In this document: positions 42,832-52,057 of the stretch, piece by piece
How positions within the stretch are numbered: the stretch's first letter is position 1
Layout: each line of letters starts with the position of its first letter
From: JAICYJ01 sp035695105
GTDB lineage: Bacteria > Actinomycetota > Thermoleophilia > Gaiellales > JAICJC01
NCBI GenBank assembly: GCA_035695105.1
Contig: DASSEV010000015.1
Span: forward strand, 1 to 64,000
Direction of reading: 5' to 3'
Length of the DNA: 64,000 nt
The notes under the pieces: model-generated
Told to the model about the DNA's origin: nothing
The model's input: only the letters and a program-made list of their open reading frames with translations
Databases searched by the model: none
Made by a program: the position numbers and the translations under genes

Positions 42832-44217
42832 TCACGCGCCGGCCCGGTCGAGCTCGGCCTCGAGCTCCTCGACCAGCCGCCGCTTCTCGTCGTCGTCGAG
42901 CTTCCCCAGCTCGTTGCGCAGCGCGCGCTCATCCACCTTCTGGTTCCACCAGTCGACGGCATCGGCGCCGAGCAGCGCCCAGCGTCCGACGATCCCCTGC
43001 GACACCTCGTTGGACGGGGCCATCACCCAGCCGGCCCTGGCGTCCCGCACCAGCCGCTCGATCTCCGCAGCGCGCGTGTACCCTCGCCCGCCGCAGAGCT
43101 GCAGCATCGCGTCGGAAACGCGGGAGGCCAGGCCCGCCGCGAGCACCTTCGCCTCGAGCCCCCACGACGTGAAGGCCGCCCGGGGCGCCGCGTCGGGGTC
43201 GGACTCGTAGAGGGTCCAGTCGCCGCCGTCCGTGGCGGCGTCGAGCGCCTGCGCCATGCCGTAGGCGAACAGCCGCGAGGCCTGCGCCTCGCACACCGCC
43301 CGGCCGTACGCGTCCTGGGACGTCGCATAGTCTGCGATGCGCCTGCCGTACTGGGCATGGGACGTGCGCAGCGCATGCCGCCGGGCGACGTCCAGGCAAG
43401 CCAGGGCGATTCCGTTGTAGGCGCCGGCATACATGAGAAAGGCGAGCGGGTCGATGGCCTCGTCGTTCGAACGTGCGCCGTCGCCCGGCCAGCCGACGAT
43501 CCGGTTCTCGGGGATGACGGCGTCGATCGTGACGGGCCCGGACTGGTTGGCGTGCATGCCCATGGCGTCCCAGCGGCCGGGGCTTCCCTGCACCTCGTCG
43601 CCGTAGAGCAGGAACACGCTCAGGTCGGCATAGTTGCCGTCGAAGTCCGGACTGGTGGTCTGGGTCAGGTACCAGTCGGCGAACCCGCTCGAGGTGGTGA
43701 AGGCGCCGCTCTTGCGGACGTGCCACCCGGCTTCGACGCGCTCGGCGCCGGACGTCTTGGGGTACCAGAAGTGGCCGCCGGTCTCCGGATCGGTGTAGGA
43801 GGCCGTGCCGATCAGCGCCTCGGCGTCCATGCGGCGCAGCAGGGATTCGATCTCGTCATTGCCCTTCGCCCGGAACACGAGGCCGGCGACGGCGACGAGG
43901 TGCATCATGAAGATGATCGCCGTGGACGGGCAGCCGTAGCGGGCGATCGCCTCGGTGGCCATCAGCACCTGGGTGTGGCTGGATGCGCGGCAGCCGTACC
44001 GCTCGGGGGCGATCATCGCGAGCAGCCGCAGCCTTCCGAGCTCGTCGACGGACGCCCGGGGATAGGCACCGGTGCGGTCGCACTCGATCGCGAGCGGCCG
44101 GATCACGCGCTGGCAGGCGTCGATGATCTCCCGCTCGAGCGCGCGGTCCTCGTCGGTCAGGAACCAGATCGGATCGAACTCGTATCCGAGCCCGAAGTAC
44201 TCCTCGTCGCCCCACAT
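42832..44217 (-). CDS. Acyl-CoA dehydrogenase-family flavoprotein
   Basis: 461 aa from ATG 44217; in-frame GTGs at 44238 and 44298 are alternatives. N-terminal helical domain (ERYGC, ATEAIARYGCPSTAIIF), mid-barrel with ASYTDPETGGHFWYPKTSGAERV, and C-terminal GGRGYTRAAEIERLVRDARAGWVM, as in acyl-CoA dehydrogenases. It would take electrons from an acyl or related substrate to FAD. The helix after the core ends in a charged tail. AraC and DAD-like genes flank it on the same strand. Confidence 0.82.
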   Translation of the reverse strand: MWGDEEYFGLGYEFDPIWFLTDEDRALEREIIDACQRVIRPLAIECDRTGAYPRASVDELGRLRLLAMIAPERYGCRASSHTQVLMATEAIARYGCPSTAIIFMMHLVAVAGLVFRAKGNDEIESLLRRMDAEALIGTASYTDPETGGHFWYPKTSGAERVEAGWHVRKSGAFTTSSGFADWYLTQTTSPDFDGNYADLSVFLLYGDEVQGSPGRWDAMGMHANQSGPVTIDAVIPENRIVGWPGDGARSNDEAIDPLAFLMYAGAYNGIALACLDVARRHALRTSHAQYGRRIADYATSQDAYGRAVCEAQASRLFAYGMAQALDAATDGGDWTLYESDPDAAPRAAFTSWGLEAKVLAAGLASRVSDAMLQLCGGRGYTRAAEIERLVRDARAGWVMAPSNEVSQGIVGRWALLGADAVDWWNQKVDERALRNELGKLDDDEKRRLVEELEAELDRAGA

Positions 44218-44319
44218 CTTCGCCGGGAAGCCGTCCACGTGCGAGATGGTGGCGCCTCCCGGCGGCGGGCGCTGCCACGCGCGTGCGGCGGTTGGCACGG
44301 CCGTGCGGTGGGACGGATG

Positions 44320-45222
44320 TCAGCCGGCCATGCGGCGGCGGTACTCGCCCGGCGTCATGCCGGTCGCGCCGCGGAACACGCGGCCGAGGTGGCTTTGCGA
44401 GTGGAAGCCGGTGACGGCCGCCACCTCGGCGATCGAATGGGCCGATCCCTGCAGCAGCTCGCGCGCACGGGCGACGCGCCGCTCACGCACATAGCCATAC
44501 GGCGTGCACCCGGTGGCCGCGTGGAAGCATCGGGTGAAGTGGGCGCGGCTGAGACCGGCCGCGTCCGCCATGTCCTCGACGGTGAGCGGCGAGCCGAGAC
44601 GTTCGTCGACAAGCTCGCGCACCCGGCGCAGCCTGGCCGGTGCGAGCGTCACCGGCTGCGGCATGCGCTCGGCCGAGCAGTGATCGCGAAGCAGGCGCAG
44701 CGCCATCGTGTCGGCCACCGACGCGGAGTAGAGCGACCCGCCCAGCCCGCCGCTGCGGCGCTCGTCCAGCAGCGCGCTCGCGAGCGCGTGCAGCACGCGG
44801 TCCTCGAAGCCGAACCTGGGAAGCAGCAGCGGGCCGCCCAGCCCCGCGGCGTCGGCGGTCTCGGCGAGCCAGGATCGGGAGATGTACAGATGCAGCTCGT
44901 CGGTGCCGCGATTCCATCGCCATGCGTACTCCCGGCCCGCCGGGATGATCAGCGACATGCCCGGCCGAAACGCGCAGCGCTCGAGCGGGCCGTCCATCTC
45001 CCGCTCGATGATCAGGCGGCCGGCGAGCGTGAACGAGATGTAGTGCGCGTCCATCGGCGGCAGGACGACCCGCTGAGGCAGCCAGGGGAAGCGGAACATG
45101 GCGACCTGCACGGGCGAGCCGCGCTCGATCGGGACCGGAGCGAGGTCGACACCGTGCAGCAGCCCCACCCACTGATGAGGTGTGAGGGTGCCGCCCGTCC
45201 CCTCGGGCGCCATCACCGTCAT
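44320..45222 (-). CDS. AraC-family transcription regulator
   Basis: 300 aa. The N-terminal cupin-like sensor (HYISFTLAGRLIIE, then IIPAGREYAWRW) is followed by two helix-turn-helix motifs (MADAAGLSRAHFTRCFHAATG and VAAVTGFHSQSHLGRVFRG). A TACGCT hexamer 6 nt before ATG 45222 supports this start. It is divergent from the MetE-like gene and probably controls the flavin enzyme and DAD-like cupin downstream. Confidence 0.88.
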   Translation of the reverse strand: MTVMAPEGTGGTLTPHQWVGLLHGVDLAPVPIERGSPVQVAMFRFPWLPQRVVLPPMDAHYISFTLAGRLIIEREMDGPLERCAFRPGMSLIIPAGREYAWRWNRGTDELHLYISRSWLAETADAAGLGGPLLLPRFGFEDRVLHALASALLDERRSGGLGGSLYSASVADTMALRLLRDHCSAERMPQPVTLAPARLRRVRELVDERLGSPLTVEDMADAAGLSRAHFTRCFHAATGCTPYGYVRERRVARARELLQGSAHSIAEVAAVTGFHSQSHLGRVFRGATGMTPGEYRRRMAG

Positions 45223-45228
45223 CGGCAG

Positions 45229-45285
45229 AGCGTACCGCCCGGGAAGGCGGCCGGCAGGACAACCGCACACATGCCGCGATACGCT
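45229..45285. promoter_or_regulatory. Divergent promoter region of araC-type and metE-like genes
   Basis: Minus-strand TACGCT at 45229-45234 (6 nt before ATG 45222) and plus-strand TACGCT at 45280-45285 (8 nt before ATG 45294). The 71-bp space has no clear ribosome sites. Both genes may be leaderless and may be coregulated by the AraC protein. Confidence 0.4.
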
Positions 45286-45293
45286 CCGCGGCC

Positions 45294-46403
45294 ATGATCC
45301 GCGCGCACACCGACGTGGTCGGCAGCCTGCTGCGGCCGCCGGAGCTGATCGAGGCCCGCGAGCGGCTCGATCGGGGCGACCTCAGCCCAGCCGAGTTCAA
45401 GCGGATCGAGGACGCGGCGGTCGACGCGGCCGTCGAGCTGCAGGAGGAGGCCGGCATCGACGTCGTCACGGACGGCGAGATGCGTCGGCTGTCCTTCCAG
45501 AGCGGCCTGCCCGACGCCGTCGACGGCTTCGGCGAGGTGCCGCTCGACGCCTACCTGTGGGGCGACTGGCACGGCGACGAGCAGGTGGGCGACCGCGCCA
45601 CCGAGCGGCCGCCGCGGCTCGGCGTCAAGGAGCCGCTGCGCCGGCGGCGTCACATCGCGGCCGAGGAGCTCACCTACCTGCGCGGCCGCACGAGCCGCAT
45701 CCCCAAGGTCACGCTCACCAGCCCGAGCCTGTATGCGAACCTGTGGTCGCCCGACGTTTCACGCGACGCGTATCCCACGCTCGACGAGTTCCTCGAAGAC
45801 GTGGTCGAGATCATGCGCGACGAGGTGCGGGAGCTGGCGCGCCTCGGCGCCGTCTACCTGCAGCTCGACGCACCGCACTACCCGCTGCTGATCGACCCGG
45901 CGACACGGGCGTTCTACGAGTCGCAGGGATGGTCGCTCGAGCGCTGGCTCGACCGCGGCATCGAGCTCGACAACGCGGTCATCGACGCCGCGCCGGGCGT
46001 GAGCTTCGGCTTCCACCTCTGCCGCGGAAACCAGGGCAGCCGCTGGCTGGTGTCGGGCGGCTACGACCCGATCGCCGCCCGGGTGTTCCGCGGCGTCCGC
46101 GCAGGCAGGCTGCTGCTCGAGTACGACGACGAGCGGTCGGGCGGGTTCGAGCCGCTGCGCGAGGTGCCGGACGACCGGATGGTGGTGCTCGGCCTGGTGA
46201 CGACCAAGTCGGGCAGGCGCGAGACGGTGGACGAACTGGAGCGGCGCACGCGCGAGGCGGCCCGGCACATCGACCTGGAGCGGCTCGCGATCTCACCGCA
46301 ATGCGGGTTCGCGACATCGGTGATCGGAAACGCGATCACGGTCGAGGACGAGCGGGCCAAGCTGCGGACGATCGCAGAGGCGGCCGCCCGCGTCTGGGGC
46401 TAG
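45294..46403 (+). CDS. MetE C-terminal-domain-like protein (cobalamin-independent methyltransferase fold)
   Basis: 369 aa. It has the MetE C-terminal barrel without the N-terminal half: N-terminal HTDVVGSLLRPPEL and VTDGEMRR, then zinc ligands His and Cys in FHLCRGNQG, Glu in LLLEYDDERSG and Cys in SPQCGFATS. Such short MetE relatives transfer methyl groups to thiols or are of unknown use. Its TAG stop is the first triplet of repeat copy 2. Confidence 0.82.
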   Translation: MIRAHTDVVGSLLRPPELIEARERLDRGDLSPAEFKRIEDAAVDAAVELQEEAGIDVVTDGEMRRLSFQSGLPDAVDGFGEVPLDAYLWGDWHGDEQVGDRATERPPRLGVKEPLRRRRHIAAEELTYLRGRTSRIPKVTLTSPSLYANLWSPDVSRDAYPTLDEFLEDVVEIMRDEVRELARLGAVYLQLDAPHYPLLIDPATRAFYESQGWSLERWLDRGIELDNAVIDAAPGVSFGFHLCRGNQGSRWLVSGGYDPIAARVFRGVRAGRLLLEYDDERSGGFEPLREVPDDRMVVLGLVTTKSGRRETVDELERRTREAARHIDLERLAISPQCGFATSVIGNAITVEDERAKLRTIAEAAARVWG

Positions 46404-46658
46404 CTGATTGATTCCACGGCGCCGTGCGGTCTGAGCGATCGGTAGGCAAGCAGCGCAAGGATCGAGGGAGGGCCGATATCGGGAATATCGGCCCGACCGA
46501 GGACGCCGCGATGCGACGAGGTGCAAGGCGGAACGCTTGCACCGGTCATGAGCGATCTGCGATCACGCAGATCGCGAATGCGGTCGCATCCCCCACACGG
46601 TTGGCAACCATCCACAGTCAGGCGATCAGACGTGCGGCGTCGTCGAATCAACCATCTG
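46401..46658. repeat. Multi-hairpin inverted-repeat element, copy 2
   Basis: Left end TAGCTGATTGATTCCACG (46401-46418), right end 46641-46658 (14/18 complementary). Same order of stems as copy 1: A at 46470-46494 (identical sequence, CGGGA loop), B at 46520-46543, and C at 46552-46575, where the closing pair is G-C instead of C-G. Stem D is not kept. Left flank is CTAG, right flank CTGC. Confidence 0.87.
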
Positions 46659-46670
46659 CCCCCGGGCGGT

Positions 46671-46829
46671 CTCAACGCAGCCCGTAGGGCCGGTTGCCGT
46701 CTTGGCACACAATCTCCGTGCAACCGCGATGGAGCCTGGCCGCTTCGCGGCCAGGCGGTCTCAAAGACCGCCCTCGGCGGTCTTTACCGGTTCGTCACGG
46801 CTTGGGGACAAATCACTCGCGAGCCGTGA
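46671..46829. other. Hairpin-dense non-coding stretch upstream of the ATP-grasp gene
   Basis: Four inverted repeats in 140 bp: CGGTTGC/GCAACCG (46691-46726), CCTGGCCGC/GCGGCCAGG around TTC (46735-46755), GGCGGTCT/AGACCGCC around CAA (46754-46772) and TCACGGCT/AGCCGTGA (46795-46829). GGCGGTCTCAA occurs twice (about 46671 and 46754). May be a terminator stack for the metE-like gene or a structured leader. The remaining bases to 46906 hold no gene that I can support. TACCAT at 46840 is a possible -10. Confidence 0.5.
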
Positions 46830-46906
46830 TATCGGCCGCTACCATCCGCGAACCCGTCATACGTCGGACGGGTGAAACGCTCGCAGCACTGGAGGGACTG
46901 ACGAGC

Positions 46907-48040
46907 ATGAAGCGGCTGCTGGTGGTGGCGCCGACCAGGCGGGATCTGCTCAACCTCGCGGACGGCAGGCTGCTCTCCCGCTACGACCTCGTCTTCGAGG
47001 AAGGGCCGGGAGTGGACGGCGTGTTCGGCTCGAGCGACTCCACGGCCGCGCTCGCCGTCGTCGTCGCCGACAGGCTGGGCCTGCCCGGCCCCGGCTACGA
47101 GTCCTTCATGCGCTGCCACGACAAGCTCGTGTGCCGGCGCGTCCAGGCCGAGGCGGTGCCCGAGGCGACGCCGCCGTTCGCGCCGCTCGACGCACAGCGC
47201 GCGCCGGAGCATCCGCCTCTCCCCTACCCCTTCTTCGTCAAGCCCGTGCAGGGACACCTCTCCCAGCACGCCTACCCCGTGGACTCCGACGAGGCGCTCG
47301 CCCGCGCCCTTTCGAGCGCGCGGGCCTCGGGCTTCCGGCACATGATCGCCGAGCAGCTGCTCTCGGGCCGGCTCGTCACGTTCGAAGGCTTCATGAGCCA
47401 GGGCCGGGTGACGCCGATCGGCGTGACCGACGCGGTGCTGCACGGAAACGGCATCAGCTTCCTGCGATTCGAGTACCCGACCACACTGCCCGACGAACCG
47501 CAGCGGAGGATGGCCGAGATCGCGGCGCGCCTCATGCCCGCCCTCGGCTTCGACCAGTCCGTGTTCAACATCGAGTTCTTCGTCGGCGAGGACGGACGGC
47601 CGTGGATCGTCGAGGTCAACGGCCGGATGGCCTCCCAGTTCGCGCCGCTCGTGCGCGCCGTGCACGGCGTGTCGACCTACGAGCTGCAGCTCGAGCTCGC
47701 CGCCGGCGGCACGCCGGTGCTGCCGCCGCCGCGGGACGGCGTCGTCGCCGCGAGCTTCCTGCTCCGGACATACGAGGACGCGGTCGTGCGCAGCGTTCCG
47801 GCGACGGTGCCCGTCACCGAGGAGATCCCCGGCGCGCAGGTCGAGGTGCTGGTGCGGGAGGGACAGCGCCTGAGCGAGAACGACGACGACACGCGGTCCC
47901 ACCGCCTGGCCGTCGTCGCCCTCTCGGGTCCTGACAGGGACACCCTGATCCAGCGGTACGAGCGAGCCGTGGAGCTGCTGCCCTTCGAGCTCTCGCCCGT
48001 GCGGGCCGGCGTCCTGCCCTACGCCTCGCCGTCCCAGTAG
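46907..48040 (+). CDS. ATP-grasp domain protein
   Basis: 377 aa from ATG 46907, with GGAGGG shortly before it. It shows the ATP-grasp layout: PFFVKPVQGHLSQ (ATP-binding lysine), MIAEQLLSG, then FNIEFFVGEDGRPWIVEVNGRMA with the metal Glu and Asn. This is the carboxylate-amine or carboxylate-thiol ligase fold, as in amino-acid ligases and carbamoyl-phosphate-synthase-like proteins. Substrate unknown. Its end overlaps the convergent cupin gene by 22 bp. Confidence 0.82.
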   Translation: MKRLLVVAPTRRDLLNLADGRLLSRYDLVFEEGPGVDGVFGSSDSTAALAVVVADRLGLPGPGYESFMRCHDKLVCRRVQAEAVPEATPPFAPLDAQRAPEHPPLPYPFFVKPVQGHLSQHAYPVDSDEALARALSSARASGFRHMIAEQLLSGRLVTFEGFMSQGRVTPIGVTDAVLHGNGISFLRFEYPTTLPDEPQRRMAEIAARLMPALGFDQSVFNIEFFVGEDGRPWIVEVNGRMASQFAPLVRAVHGVSTYELQLELAAGGTPVLPPPRDGVVAASFLLRTYEDAVVRSVPATVPVTEEIPGAQVEVLVREGQRLSENDDDTRSHRLAVVALSGPDRDTLIQRYERAVELLPFELSPVRAGVLPYASPSQ

Positions 48041-48483
48041 TCGACCGCATCGGCCCGCCGGACGATCACGTCCTCGCGCTCATCGCCGGTGTAGGCCATC
48101 ACCTTGGCGCTGTCCGGGAAGACAACGACAGCCGGCCGCCCCTTGGTCGAGAACAGCATCACGCGGCTCGGATCCGAGCCGTCGTTGGCCAGCCGGTGCG
48201 CCCCCGCCGGCCCGTCGGCGAAGCAGACGAGATCGCCCGGCTCGAGCCGGTGCTCGCCCTCAGGGTCGCGCAGCGTGGGCGTGCCGGTGACCACGAGCAG
48301 CCACTCCTCGCAGCCGTACTCGTAGTGGTACGGGAAGCTCGCCTCCCCGGGTGGAAGCTCGTACAGCGTCGCGCCCATCTGCGCGGCGCCGATGCGCGGG
48401 CCGAGCACGGCCGCGGCCCAGCGGTACCCCGGCTGCTCCTGCGTCCGGTCGAGCGTGACGGTGTGGATGTTCACGCGCCTCAC
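48019..48483 (-). CDS. Single-domain cupin
   Basis: 154 aa from GTG 48483, which has AGGAGG 5 nt upstream. Cupin motifs are PYHYEYGCEEWLLVVTGTPTL and PAGAHRLANDG, with the His and Glu of the metal site. Function unknown. It follows an Eis-like acetyltransferase by 10 bp on the same strand and may be co-expressed. Confidence 0.8.
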   Translation of the reverse strand: MRRVNIHTVTLDRTQEQPGYRWAAAVLGPRIGAAQMGATLYELPPGEASFPYHYEYGCEEWLLVVTGTPTLRDPEGEHRLEPGDLVCFADGPAGAHRLANDGSDPSRVMLFSTKGRPAVVVFPDSAKVMAYTGDEREDVIVRRADAVDYWDGEA

Positions 48484-48493
48484 GTGCGCCTCC

Positions 48494-49696
48494 TCAGAAG
48501 TTGTAGCTGCACCATGGATCCCGTTCGGCACGAAACAGCGAGTCCGCGCGCACGCACGCCCCCGGGCTGAGCTCGCGCAGCCGCAGGCCGTCGCGAAGCC
48601 CGAGCAGCCGGTAGCCGCCCAGGAAGGCGGACGCGAGCGTGGCTCGCCCGAGCTCGATCTCCGGCTCGCGGTCGGTGTGCTCGCAGCGGCCCTCACCGCC
48701 GCTCACCGTGAGCAGGTGGCGCTCGCCGTCGACGCCGAGCACGACCTCGCCGTCGCTCGTGTAGCCGCGCGCCTCGAGCGCCGCGCGCACGTCGAGCAGC
48801 GCAACCCACAGCCCGTCGCCGACATGCCGCACCCGGTAGTGCCGCCAATCGGCGAGCAGCCAGCGGATGGGATCGTCCAGCGGGCGGTTGCGGACGACGA
48901 CCGTGCGCACCAGGCGCATGTCGAGCAGGTAGCGCCACAGCGCCGCGTGCGCCTCGGTTGTCGCGGTCAGCAGGGTGCTCACCTTCAGCCGGCTCTGGGC
49001 GATCGCCTCGTGCTCCCAGTGCTGGTCGATCGTGTACGCGGCATAGCCGTCCCACCGGCCCTTCGCGTCGCGGTGGGCGATGCGGAACTCCTGACGGTCT
49101 GCGACCTTGAACCCGTCGGTGATGTCGCCGTCCATGCGGTCGATCTCGCCCGGAATCGCGGGGCGCGCGCGGTCGATCACCTCCCGCACGACGGCGAACG
49201 GCTCGGGCTCGTCGAGCATCACCACCGACCCCGAGTCGGTGAACGGCACCGCGAAGCGCCCGAAGCGGGTGTCGATCTCGGCCTCGGTCGCGACGACGGT
49301 CGCCGGGCCGTAGCCAAAGCGGCCGTAGATCGTCGTCTCGGAGGCGAACAGCGCCGAGCAGGCCAGCCCCTGATCGCGAAAGCCGGCGTGCTGATGCTCG
49401 ATCATGGCCCGCAGCGCGCCCCGTCCGCGGTGGGTGGGCAGCACGCCCACCCAGGTGATGCCGCGCGTCGGCGCCATGCGTCCGCCGGGCAGCGTCATCT
49501 CGAACGGCTGGTCGACGCTGACGCCGACCATCGTCGCGCCGTCGAAGGCGGCGACCGCGTGCACCCCGGGCAGCCACGGCAGGATCACATTCTCGAGCTT
49601 GTCGCCCTCCCAGCGGTGCCCGAAGGCCGTCGCGTGCACCCGCGCGAACTCGCGGAACTCCTCCTCGCCCTCGATCGGGCGGACGGTCAGCGTCAT
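48494..49696 (-). CDS. Eis-like GNAT acetyltransferase
   Basis: 400 aa with the three-part Eis layout: an N-terminal GNAT domain with acetyl-CoA loop VGVLPTHRGRGALRAMIEHQ, a second GNAT-like domain, a sterol-carrier-like C-terminal domain, and a final WCSYNF where the terminal carboxylate joins the active site. Mycobacterial Eis acetylates aminoglycosides and other amines at several sites. Substrate here unknown. ATGA overlap with the dehydrogenase gene. Confidence 0.85.
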   Translation of the reverse strand: MTLTVRPIEGEEEFREFARVHATAFGHRWEGDKLENVILPWLPGVHAVAAFDGATMVGVSVDQPFEMTLPGGRMAPTRGITWVGVLPTHRGRGALRAMIEHQHAGFRDQGLACSALFASETTIYGRFGYGPATVVATEAEIDTRFGRFAVPFTDSGSVVMLDEPEPFAVVREVIDRARPAIPGEIDRMDGDITDGFKVADRQEFRIAHRDAKGRWDGYAAYTIDQHWEHEAIAQSRLKVSTLLTATTEAHAALWRYLLDMRLVRTVVVRNRPLDDPIRWLLADWRHYRVRHVGDGLWVALLDVRAALEARGYTSDGEVVLGVDGERHLLTVSGGEGRCEHTDREPEIELGRATLASAFLGGYRLLGLRDGLRLRELSPGACVRADSLFRAERDPWCSYNF

Positions 49697-50571
49697 GTGC
49701 CGTTCGGGGGCCGCCGCTTGGCGATGCGCGCGAGGGCGCTCACGTCCTCGTCGCCGAAGCCCTCGACGATCAGCTCGTCTTCCTCCTCGAGCACCAGATC
49801 CGAGACGGCGAGGTGGACGCCGAGCCGTCTCGCCTCGTCGAGCGCGATGGCCACGTCCTTCCGGTGCAGCGACACCTTGAACCCGAGCGGATAGCTGTCC
49901 TGCACCATGTTGTTCGCCCGGTTGGACAACACCCACGAGCCGGCTGCCCCGGCCGACAACGCCTCGAGCAGCTCGGGCAGCGGCAATCCGGCCGCCTGGG
50001 CGAGCGCGATGCCCTCGCCGACGGTGGCGTACGTGCCGGCGATCATCACCTGATTGACGGCCTTCGCCATCTGCCCCGACCCGCTGGGGCCGAGGTGGGT
50101 GATCCGCGAGCCGAAGGCCTCGAGCACGGGCCGCACGACCTCGACGTGATCGGGCCTGCCGCCGACGAAGATCGTCAGCGTGCCCTTCTCGGCGCCCTCC
50201 GAACCACCCGACACGGGCGCGTCGACGAGGCCGAGGCCCCGCTCCTCCAGCCGCGCTGCAAAGTCAGCTGTCGCAGACGGCGACACCGTCGAGCAGTCGA
50301 CGACAACGCAGCCCTGCCCCAGTCCGCCGGCGACGCCGTCCGGCCCGAGCAGGACCTGCTCCAGGTCGGGCGTGTCGGAGACGCAGGTGAGCACCACGTC
50401 CGCGTTCGCTGCAGCCTCTGCCGGCGTGGCAGCGCGCGCGGCGCCGGCGTCGGCAAGCGGCTGCTCCCGCTCCCGCGTGCGGTTGTGCACCGTGACGTCG
50501 TGGCCGGCCGCAAGCAGATGCCGGGCCATCGGCGCCCCCATCGTCCCCAGTCCCACGACCGCAACGCGCAT
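49693..50571 (-). CDS. 3-hydroxyisobutyrate dehydrogenase-family protein
   Basis: 292 aa. It has NAD(P)-binding VVGLGTMGAPMARHL, then the substrate motif DAPVSGGSEGAEKGTL and the catalytic Lys in GQMAKAVNQ. This family covers hydroxyisobutyrate, tartronate semialdehyde and glyoxylate reductases. The DAPVSGG box is consistent, but the substrate is not assigned. TATCAT 9 nt upstream may be the -10. Divergent from the mttB-like operon. Confidence 0.88.
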   Translation of the reverse strand: MRVAVVGLGTMGAPMARHLLAAGHDVTVHNRTREREQPLADAGAARAATPAEAAANADVVLTCVSDTPDLEQVLLGPDGVAGGLGQGCVVVDCSTVSPSATADFAARLEERGLGLVDAPVSGGSEGAEKGTLTIFVGGRPDHVEVVRPVLEAFGSRITHLGPSGSGQMAKAVNQVMIAGTYATVGEGIALAQAAGLPLPELLEALSAGAAGSWVLSNRANNMVQDSYPLGFKVSLHRKDVAIALDEARRLGVHLAVSDLVLEEEDELIVEGFGDEDVSALARIAKRRPPNGT

Positions 50572-50580
50572 AGGGTCGCG

Positions 50581-50605
50581 ATGATAACGCGGGTCCGGGT
50601 AGCCT
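50581..50605. promoter_or_regulatory. Divergent promoter region between the dehydrogenase and mttB-like genes
   Basis: Minus TATCAT (50581-50586) 9 nt before ATG 50571; plus TAGCCT (50600-50605) 9 nt before ATG 50615. Both suggest leaderless transcripts. Confidence 0.4.
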
Positions 50606-50614
50606 CTCCGCCCG

Positions 50615-52057
50615 ATGTTCGAAAACCGCATGCCCCGCTACGAGATCCTCTCCGAGGATGCCATGGCCGTCTTCGAGGGCGGCTGGCGCCGCCTGATCTC
50701 CGAGATCGGCGTCGAGTTCCTGCACGACGACGCCGTCAGGCGCTTCGAGCAGGCCGGACAGCGGGTGGACGGCAACGTCGTCCGCTTCGACCCCGACTTC
50801 GTGCTCGAGCAGGTGGCGAAGGCGCCGGCCGAGTTCGACCTGGTCGCGCGCAATCCCGAGCGCACCATCCGCGTCGGCGGCCGGCACATGTTCTTCGCCC
50901 CCACGCAGGGGCCGCCGTTCGTCCGCGTGGGCGACGAGCGGCGCGAGGCGACGATGGAGGACTTCGAGCGGCTCGCCCGCCTGAGCCAGGTGTTCGACGA
51001 GCTCGATACGCCGGGCGGCCTGTGCTGCGAGCCGAACGACCGCCCGCTCGACTCGCGCCACCTGGACATGCTGCTCGCCGTCCAGACCCTGACCGACAAG
51101 CCCTACCTCGGCGCCGTCATCACCGGGGAGGCGGCACACGACTCGATCGCGATGACCGACATGCTGTTCGGAGGCACCGACCCGGAGCGTCCGGAGGCCC
51201 GCGTCTTCGCTGTGGTCAACGCCAACTCGCCGCTGCGCTTCGACACGCGCATGCTCGAGGCGATGATGGTCTACGCCGAGGCCGGCCAGGTGAACGTGAT
51301 CACGCCGTTCCTGCTGATGGGCGCGATGGCGCCGGTGTCCACGCCGGCGGCGCTCGTGCAGCAGACCACCGAGGCGCTCGCCGGCCTGTGCCTGACCCAG
51401 CTGGTGCGGCCGGGCGCGCCGGTGATCCTGGGGTCGTTCCTGTCGCACACCGACATGCAGTCGGGCTCGCCCGGATTCGGCGGCCCGGAGTCGGCGCTCG
51501 GCCTGCTCGCCTCGGGGCAGATCGCACGGCGCTTCGGTCTGCCGTGGAGGGCGGGCGGCGGCTTCCTCACCTCGAGCCAGACGCCGGACGCCCAGGCCGC
51601 ATACGAGGGCCTGAACACGATGCTTCCCGCGTTCCTGGCCGGCGCGAACTACGTCGAGCACGCCGCCGGATGGCTCGAGTCGGGGCTGGTGGCGAGCTTC
51701 GAGAAGTTCATCGTCGACATCGAGATGCTGCGCGTGCTGAAGGAGGAGTTCCGGCCGATGGAGATCGACGAGGCATCGCTGGCATTCGACGCGCACCAGG
51801 AGGTGGGGTACGGCGGGCACTTCTTCGGCGCCGCGCACACGCTCGAGCGCTTCCGCGACTGCTTCTACCGGCCCCTGCTCTCGTCGACCGACAACTTCGA
51901 GCGCTGGCAGTCCCGGGGCGGGCTCGACGCTGCGCACCGGGCGTCCACGCTCTGGCGGGAGGCGCTCGACCGCTACGAGCAGCCGCCGCTCGACCCCGAG
52001 CTGCGCGAGCAGCTCGAGGGCTACGTCAGCCGCCGGCGCGCCGAGCTGGGCGATTGA
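50615..52057 (+). CDS. MttB-family (COG5598) corrinoid methyltransferase without pyrrolysine
   Basis: 480 aa TIM-barrel of the trimethylamine methyltransferase family. The frame has no internal TAG, so it is the non-pyrrolysine branch, whose studied members demethylate glycine betaine, proline betaine or carnitine. Motifs are FFAPTQGPPFV near residue 90, VITPFLLMGAMAPVSTPAALVQQ and SSQTPDAQAAYEG. No corrinoid protein gene is adjacent, which leaves the acceptor open. Leads an operon with an epimerase and a lyase homologue. Confidence 0.85.
   Translation: MFENRMPRYEILSEDAMAVFEGGWRRLISEIGVEFLHDDAVRRFEQAGQRVDGNVVRFDPDFVLEQVAKAPAEFDLVARNPERTIRVGGRHMFFAPTQGPPFVRVGDERREATMEDFERLARLSQVFDELDTPGGLCCEPNDRPLDSRHLDMLLAVQTLTDKPYLGAVITGEAAHDSIAMTDMLFGGTDPERPEARVFAVVNANSPLRFDTRMLEAMMVYAEAGQVNVITPFLLMGAMAPVSTPAALVQQTTEALAGLCLTQLVRPGAPVILGSFLSHTDMQSGSPGFGGPESALGLLASGQIARRFGLPWRAGGGFLTSSQTPDAQAAYEGLNTMLPAFLAGANYVEHAAGWLESGLVASFEKFIVDIEMLRVLKEEFRPMEIDEASLAFDAHQEVGYGGHFFGAAHTLERFRDCFYRPLLSSTDNFERWQSRGGLDAAHRASTLWREALDRYEQPPLDPELREQLEGYVSRRRAELGD

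Noticed and set aside
50615..52057. Pyrrolysine in the MttB homologue
   Set aside because: The frame is open without an in-frame TAG over the whole length, so it is a non-pyrrolysine member.
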